Source of the DNA: Gnetum montanum
Taxonomy: Eukaryota; Streptophyta; Gnetopsida; Gnetales; Gnetaceae
Length of the DNA stretch: 62,000 nt
Reading direction: 5' to 3'
NCBI GenBank assembly: GCA_015680685.1
Contig: MNCI01030955.1
Location: 66,272 to 128,271, forward strand
In this document: one piece after another, positions 55,738 through 62,000 of the stretch
Position numbering within the stretch: position 1 is the stretch's first letter
How the letters are laid out: every line of letters starts with the position of its first letter
Position numbers and translations under genes: made by a program
Notes under the pieces: model-generated
Seen by the model: only the letters and a program-made list of their open reading frames with translations
What the model was told of the DNA's origin: nothing
The model's database searches: none

Positions 55738-58700
55738 ATGGTGCCAAAATAATGAGGTAAGAGTTTGAATATGATAATCTAGAGAGTAGAAGAATGTGCT
55801 AGGGAGTTGTCAGAGATTCCCAGGCCTATCGCAATCTAGGCTTAATTCATTACCACTCTAAGGAATGTAGTTCTACCTATTTTTGCCATAATTTTAGATA
55901 TTTTCTATGGTTTTCTCATATTTTTCTACCCACATTTGGGACTGTTCTTCTTAGATCTATGCTAATAGAGGGGATAAATTGAAATTCTATCAAAATCCCA
56001 CCTCTTATTTTGGCCTTTTTCACATGGATCCATAGTTTTTTCATTGTTTTTGCCTTAATAAATTCGATTTTTGAAATCTAGTCTATTATTTTCATACTTT
56101 TATCCCAAAATTTGGGGGTATGGCCATTTTTTTAGATCTAGGCCAAAGTATTCATCAAAATTAAATTTCAATGAAATCCTACCCCTTTATTTTGGTATGC
56201 TTTCTAATGGATATTGATTATTTCCACGGTTTTGACTATGTTTTTATGGCTATGTTAAGTTGGTTTTAACTTTTTAGCTTTTTCCTTGGAAAAAGAAAGT
56301 AAAGTTTTGTATTTTTTCTTAAGAAAACGACTACATGTTTTTGGAATTTGATAATATATATTTGTAGATCTTTGTTTAATATTTCCAATGGATGTTGTCT
56401 TGTTCAATTTGAATCAATAATGATGGAGTTATGGTTGTTTTCCTAAGGTCATGTAGTTAGGTTTTCTATGTCATTTTTAAAATTTCATGTAAGTTCATGA
56501 ATTTTTCAAACCAAACGGCTAGGGTTTTGGCTATTATTTAGCTATGGTTGAGTAGCCTTGGCTTCAACTTTCCAATGGAGGTGGAATCACTCTAATTGGA
56601 CTTAAACTAAATTTTTAACAAATCTTTTATCAAGCATATGTTAAAAGGAGGTTTATGCCATTTTTTGAATCTTACACAAATTAATGATTTTTTTTTTTGC
56701 ATAAATAAAAAGGTTTTTGAATTTTGCTTAAGCATAGGTATGTAGGGCTTAATTTAGGATTTCAAAGAGTGGTAAAATCACTTTGTTTGGAATTCACAAA
56801 TTTTTGGCAAATTTTTTCCTAGCCCTGCATGAAAAGGGAATTCATGGTAACAACTATAGTTGTTTTGTCAATTTGTCTATCTTGCATGTAAAAATGGCTA
56901 TGTATTTTTGGTTGCAAAGTCTATGGTTGCAAAGCTTGTGATTTCAGGGTTCTTTTCATAGTGGAATCACTAAAATTGGAGCTTTCATGAATTTTTGATA
57001 AATTTATCAAATGAATTGTGCAAATAAGGCAAAACTTCGAATGGATGTGATTGATATGTGTAGCTTTTTTTTGTAAAACTCATGTAAAACATATGCTTTA
57101 AATATGTTTTTGCTAAGAAAAAAAATGCTTCACTAGTTTTATAAACAATTTTACTATGGCTATATGCTTTTTTAAATTTTTAATGCTTTTTTTCTAAATT
57201 CATGCATGCTTTTTCTAAATTTATGCATAGTTTAGATTTTTTTAAAAAATAAATTTATGCATAATCTAGACTAAGGCTTAGTCTTGGCTATAATATCTTG
57301 GTTATGACGTAAAAGGCTATAAAAGATGGTAACAATGCTTTTATGGAATTTCTTAAGCTATCTTAGATAAACACCTTAGAGCTTTTTACAGAGGCTAATT
57401 TCACTTTTGACTAGATATTTTTTCTAAATTTGCCAAGTATTTCCATAATGTAATGCTATGTAAGGTTGTAATAATTTTTTCTCATGGAACTTCTTAAGCA
57501 AATTTAGATAAACACCTTAGAGCTTTTTACATAGGTTAATTTCACCTCCAACTAGATGTTTTTTCTAAATTTCCAAGTAATGCCAAATGGTCATAATGTT
57601 TTTGTTTTCTTTATGTAGGATTCACTTGAACCCATCCTCATCATTGTGGAGTTGGTGGGTATCTTGTGCTATATTGGTCATCCCAAGACTAGTATCCCAC
57701 TCCCTGATATGCCTTTGGGGAAGCTATCATTGTGGTTCAGGCCTAGGACATAGGAATTCCTTGCCTACATCTTAAAGAACTTTGGTGTAATGTTGTGGTC
57801 ACACTTGTTTAAAGATGTGGTATGGGTTATAGTGGAGACCCTACTACCTCAGGCATCTAGCCTAATTATTAGATTTATTTCTAACAAGCTACCTCCTAGG
57901 ACAACCGGGGGGTGTTGGGGGTCGGGGGGTCGGGGAGGGGGGAGGGTGTGCTCAATAGACGTCATTAACTCACACTACCTTACAAAGATCTAGATGATGT
58001 CAAAGTATAGATAGTATAATGCTAACAATACTTTGATGGTGGTGCATAGATCCCACATGTTATTCCAAAGCCCAGCTAGCACTGTGTATCATCTACAGGG
58101 TAGACATGGCTATTGTGATGTTTTTATGCTTTTGGATTAACTATCTTTCCTAACTTCATTAGTTCTACAAACTTTTTGTAGGTACAAGGTCAATGATCAA
58201 GGCTTGATCATCAATAATGAAATCTTGGTAGTGGCACAAACTACTTTGAATGAATTCACCAAGAGTCCTTAGATTATAACTACTATGTATCAATAGTTAA
58301 GAGGGGACTTTGATGCATACATCTCAAGGTTCAACCTTGTATACAAGAAATGCAAGGATGATGGGATGATGCACAACTAGTGGCCAAATTTTGATAACTC
58401 CATGGATTAGAACCTTGTAGCTGGGACCTCCATATCGAAGAAGAAAAGAAAAGGTAAACATAAAGGCTATAGATTCTATTATCTCATGGCTATAATGCTA
58501 AGCATTTTGTTGCTTTGGCTAATTGTTAAACTTACTTATGTTGATGCTAAACTTTGGTTGTTGCTTTGTAGGAGCTTCCACCTCTGTTGATGTCACAATA
58601 CCACTTTCAGGAACACATCATGAGGATACCCTCATTCTAAATATTTTTGAGGTAATACCAACATAGGAGTTGCTAAAGGGACAAGTGCCTGGGTACATTT

Positions 58701-61259
58701 AAGCAAACATCCAATGTGTAGGGTTTCTTAACATATTTATGGTACCTATCCCTTCCATCCTTGCTATGGAGATGTTTCATGTCATTGACTCCTTCGATGA
58801 GAAGGTTGGTCATTTTAGCACCATCATCTTCGGTGTGAAGGTAAACATGAATGTTGGTGCAGCCCTCTTTCACAACTTGTTTGGTGTCCTTGCTAAAGAG
58901 GCACAAGTTCCCACTAGGATAGTAAGGGACACTGGTGATCGCAATGAAGTTTTAGATTGGCATGGTGCCAACATGGGCCACTCCAAAATTTTTATGAATA
59001 ACTTCACAAATCCAAATGCAAAGGAATCGTATCCTTTGTTCAAGTCTCATGTGTTTCCCAAACTATTATGAAAAAAGAAGGTAATCAACATAGTGTAGGG
59101 ATGAACCTTTAAGAAGGTCCTGATGGAGGGCACTAGATTTGGCTAGATGGTTGCTTTAGCTGCTAGGCTTCAAGAGGAGATCCTTAGACTCCATGCGGAC
59201 ACCTCTATAATAATCCATATGCACTTTGCATTTTTTGTAGGTTATCTAAAGAGGTTTGTGACATTTCTAGTGGTGTACAAGAATGGAAAATGGATTTCTC
59301 AAGACCCAAGCCAGCTTTCCAAGCCTTGGATAAAGCACATTTTCCCAACGGTGTAGGTTCAAAATCCACCAGAGGGGATGGATGATTCTTTATCCATCAC
59401 CACTAGGAATCTTGATGTTAGGTAGTGTGAGTTTCCTAATAGCACTAATGACGATGAGTCTCTCACATTTCCTACTAGTGTCTTGGATGCCAAATGATAA
59501 TGTATGAAGGTTGAAGGAGTAGCTAGAGAGAAATCCAAGAGGCCTATGGAGGAGGCACCATCAACATCAGACCAGCTTGTCCCCAAAGAAGATCAAGTTT
59601 ATGCTTACATCATCATAGTAGGAAGTCATTGGTCAACTTGTTTTATGTTTAGCCATTTGATGTTTATGCTTTAAAGTTTATGGCTATGTGATGGTTTCAT
59701 GTCTTAACCAATTTTATTTGAGCTATGATTGTAGACAAGTGTTAGGATATGGTAGCCCAAGCTACTATGGAGGTATAACAAAGGCATGTAGAAGAGGCAC
59801 TCCTAAAGAAACTTGTGGTTGAAGGGTTTTCTGATGAGGCTATAAATGATCTAGACATCTTGCTTGGTGAGGTAGTATGAATTACATCCCACATCATCAT
59901 CCCAGAGGAGGAAGAGGAGGAGAAGGGGCTAGGTATGCCCATACCTCAATGCTTTCATTTTATCTCATTTTTTATCTTTGGTTTTCATCCTAACCTTTTA
60001 ATGATTGTTATGCTTATAGTAGTTCTTGAGCTACCAACGCAAGCTCCCATCCCTAAGTTTCATGTGAAACCATTGGTAGAGACTCTAGAAAAAGTGGTGT
60101 TCATGCATGGGATGGCTAAGGATATCATCAACCAATTGCATTAGGTTGCACCCGAGATAGGTAAGGGTTTTTTTGTATGCTTCAATTGTAGGCTTTAGTT
60201 ACGTTATGGCTATCTTAGATTGTGAATTATGCTTATGGTTGCATTTTATTCTTGTATAGTGCCTTCTATGGAGTAGGACCCTAGCAAAGACATGGAGATT
60301 GACTCATTGCCTAAGCTTTCCTTTGACATATCTAATTACTCTTGAAGTTGTATAAGATTGCTACTGATCTAGCAATGTTATGCGCAAAAACTTCATGGGA
60401 GCTAGAGAGGTCCAACAAATCCATATCGAAAGAAGTTGTGGCATTAAGGGATAAGTCTTAATGGTAGGAGGAAATAATTAGATATTTTTGAGACCACAAG
60501 GCCTTTGTGGAGGCCCAAGTAACTAACTCAAGGAAGTTATAGACTAGGATGATCACTTGGGCCTACTACTAGCATGTCATTCAAGATAAAGTAGCAATCC
60601 TACAGGAGATGGCAGAACAATGTATGTAGATTGACCTCAATTTCTAGAAGGTTGAGTACTAGAAAGATCACTACACTTGGGTCCTAGAGTGGGGTAAGAA
60701 ACAAAAGGCCCACAAGTGATAGTACAAGGAAAATCATGGGGCCTACCTTAAGTGGATTAAGGAGTTAGTTGAATAGTGCAAGAGAGAGTTGTTCATCTAA
60801 GGGATCCTAGAGAAGACTACTTATCAGCTTTTTGAAAGTGCTCTCATAGTGGAGCAATCCCCTACTACTTGAAGTGCCACTACTATAGGTGAGACATCTA
60901 TGACTAATATGGCTTGAAAGTGACATACTTGGACTATGGTAGATAGGACTAGCATCCTTTCTATCATTGATCTTGAGGATGTTAATTGGATCAACATGAT
61001 TAAGGACTAGATCCTCCACCATTTGGAGAAAGGCCTTCCCCATCTACCCCCTAAAGTAATGGAGCCGAAATCTTCATAGGTTTGTTATATTCTATGTTTT
61101 AGTTTCTAACTTATGGTTTTGATTTTTGCTATGGGTTGCTAACTAGATATAGGTTGTTCCATTTCAAGCCTAGGAGACATTGGGAACCCCAGTGGTGAGG
61201 GTGGAAATGACCCATCACTTCCTCCTCCAAATTCCACTCAACTACCTCCATCAATTTAG
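55738..61259 (+). pseudogene. Antisense intron-bearing gene in the pol intron, element E copy
   Basis: Exons aligned to D: 55738-55862, 57619-58099, 58192-58453, 58572-about 59620, 59746-59932, 60023-60160, 60274-61079 and 61169-61259. Exon 2 preserves PILIIVELVGILCYIGHPK, MPLGKLSLWF, EFLAYILKNFGVMLWSHL and VIVETLLPQASSLIIRF better than D. Exon 3 reads GDFDAYISRFNLVYKKCKDD. Exon 4 has open stretches at 58739-59071 (VGHFSTIIFGVKVNMNV, LFHNLFGVL) and 59147-59356 (HMHFAFFVGYLKRF, QLSKPWIKHIF). The end reads PPPNSTQLPPSI and a stop at 61259. Exon 2 carries a G-rich expansion at 57907-57948. The exon 1 donor is decayed (CTAAG/GAATG). Function unknown. Confidence 0.65.
57907..57948 (+). repeat. G-run tract (potential G-quadruplex) in E antisense exon 2
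   Basis: Seven runs of three or more G within 42 bases, separated by 1-4 bases. The D copy has no such tract at the aligned place (AGAATAGTAAGGGCC), so it arose in E after the two diverged. Confidence 0.6.
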
Positions 61260-61564
61260 CTTGTTGGCTATTTGTTTTTATTTTCATGTTGATGACTATG
61301 ATTAGCAAAGACTATGTTATAGATGATTCTTATTCTTTGACATTTTTTCCACACACTATGGCCATGGCTTATGTATGTTATGGACATTTTAACTTTAACT
61401 TTAAATTTTGCTTTTATTTTTGGCTATATGTATCTATAGTTATAGTAAACATTGTAAATGTTGTGAATGTTGAGAATGACTATGTTGATGTTTTTGTTAT
61501 AGGATTAAATAGCTAATCAATGAAATAATAGGCTAAGAAAAGAAAGATATAATAATAAAAGGGA

Positions 61565-61710
61565 CGTTTGCTAGTTTTAGGCCATGGCAGGCACAGGTTA
61601 TATAGTTTTTTCAGTTTAAGGCCATGATAGGCCATGATGTGTTGTGGTTACTTTGCCAGTTTAGGATCATGGAGGGCCATAATACTAGTTTAACATCTTA
61701 GGGGATGGTG
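61565..61710 (-). repeat. Motif array at intron 5' edge, element E
   Basis: Copies GCTAGTTTTAGGCCATGGCA, TCAGTTTAAGGCCATGATAG, CCAGTTTAGGATCATGGAGG and ACTAGTTTAACATCTTAG on the plus strand, in the same order as the array of D at 46960-47190. Confidence 0.75.
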
Positions 61711-61954
61711 ATATTTATAAGGCTTTTCTAATGTTTATAACATAAGTACAAAATAAAGAAAGATTGTAACAAATAGGTAAAAATGCAAATGAACTTAGGT
61801 TATGTGCATAAAAAATAAAACAAAAAAAATGCATAAAAAGATATAATAAACTACAAAAGAAAATTATGACTACATGGCTATTGATGAATCTATTCATAGG
61901 AGCATGAGGTGGAAAAGGTTAAGGTGAAATTCACTTGTGTAGATTCTTTCTAAT

Positions 61955-61999
61955 CTTTGAAAGAATAGGGAGTGAGTAAGGCCTACTCTGCATAAGCTT
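61955..61999 (-). pseudogene. End of the protease exon, element E
   Basis: The sense strand reads CTTTCAAAG/ATTAGAAAG at the aligned donor, like D (GCAAAG/ATTAGG). The upstream codons are only partly in the window. The call rests on alignment with D. Confidence 0.5.
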
Positions 62000-62000
62000 A

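Larger units (their letters stand above)
53475..61999 (-). mobile_element. Element E, right part (oldest Tat/Ogre-like layer)
   Basis: Continues element E after the GATCT duplication of D. It matches the D intron from about 38895 through the antisense gene to the protease donor (47469) in the same order and orientation, ending at the window edge in the last codons of the protease exon (61999-61955). Gag and the 5' LTR would lie to the right, and pol and the 3' LTR to the left of element B. E and D are therefore close relatives, and one inserted into the other at the same intron. Confidence 0.82.

Overview
The window is plant nuclear DNA made of nested, decayed Ty3/gypsy LTR retrotransposons. 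I found no host gene, rRNA, tRNA gene or CRISPR array. Very long elements (18.5 and 21.7 kb), insertions inside insertions, heavy stop-codon decay and transition-dominated divergence between LTRs suggest a seed plant with a large, slowly purged genome. A gymnosperm is my best guess, but nothing in the sequence proves it.

Five elements can be separated. A (1-4369, minus, cut by the left window edge) is a chromovirus-type gypsy with RNase H, RT, protease, gag zinc knuckle, a tRNA-iMet-type primer site and one LTR. B (plus, about 4370-12181 plus its LTR tail at 30680-31003) is a Tat/Ogre-like element interrupted by A on the left and by C in its 3' LTR. C (12182-30674, minus) is complete, with 2.03-2.05 kb LTRs and target-site duplication CTTAT. 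D (31788-53469, minus) is complete, with about 1.5 kb LTRs and duplication GATCT. E (31004-31787 and 53475 to the right edge, minus) is the oldest layer: B sits in it on the left and D splits it.

B, C, D and E belong to one Tat/Ogre-like group. In sense order: LTR, primer site, gag, protease, a 6-10 kb intron, RT, RNase H, a second (archaeal-type) RNase H, integrase, a repeat-bearing 3' UTR, polypurine tract, LTR. The intron boundaries are recognisable: CAG/GT right after protease in C, and a polypyrimidine tract plus AG just before the pol exon in B and C (decayed in D).

The most interesting feature is what this intron contains. In C, D and E, and as a first exon in B, it carries a whole gene on the opposite strand. 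That gene has a TATA-like promoter, about eight exons with GT/AG introns, and a conserved protein I do not recognise. It can be aligned exon by exon among C (20280-25087), D (41219-46640) and E (55738-61259). Its introns would survive retrotransposition because they are antisense in the genomic RNA. Arrays of a short motif (sense CTTAAACTAG) flank the gene on both intron edges and recur just after integrase. In D and E a 3 kb array of about 190-bp hairpin units lies upstream of the antisense promoter. All copies here contain stops, so this is a fossil view of a system that may still have intact members elsewhere.
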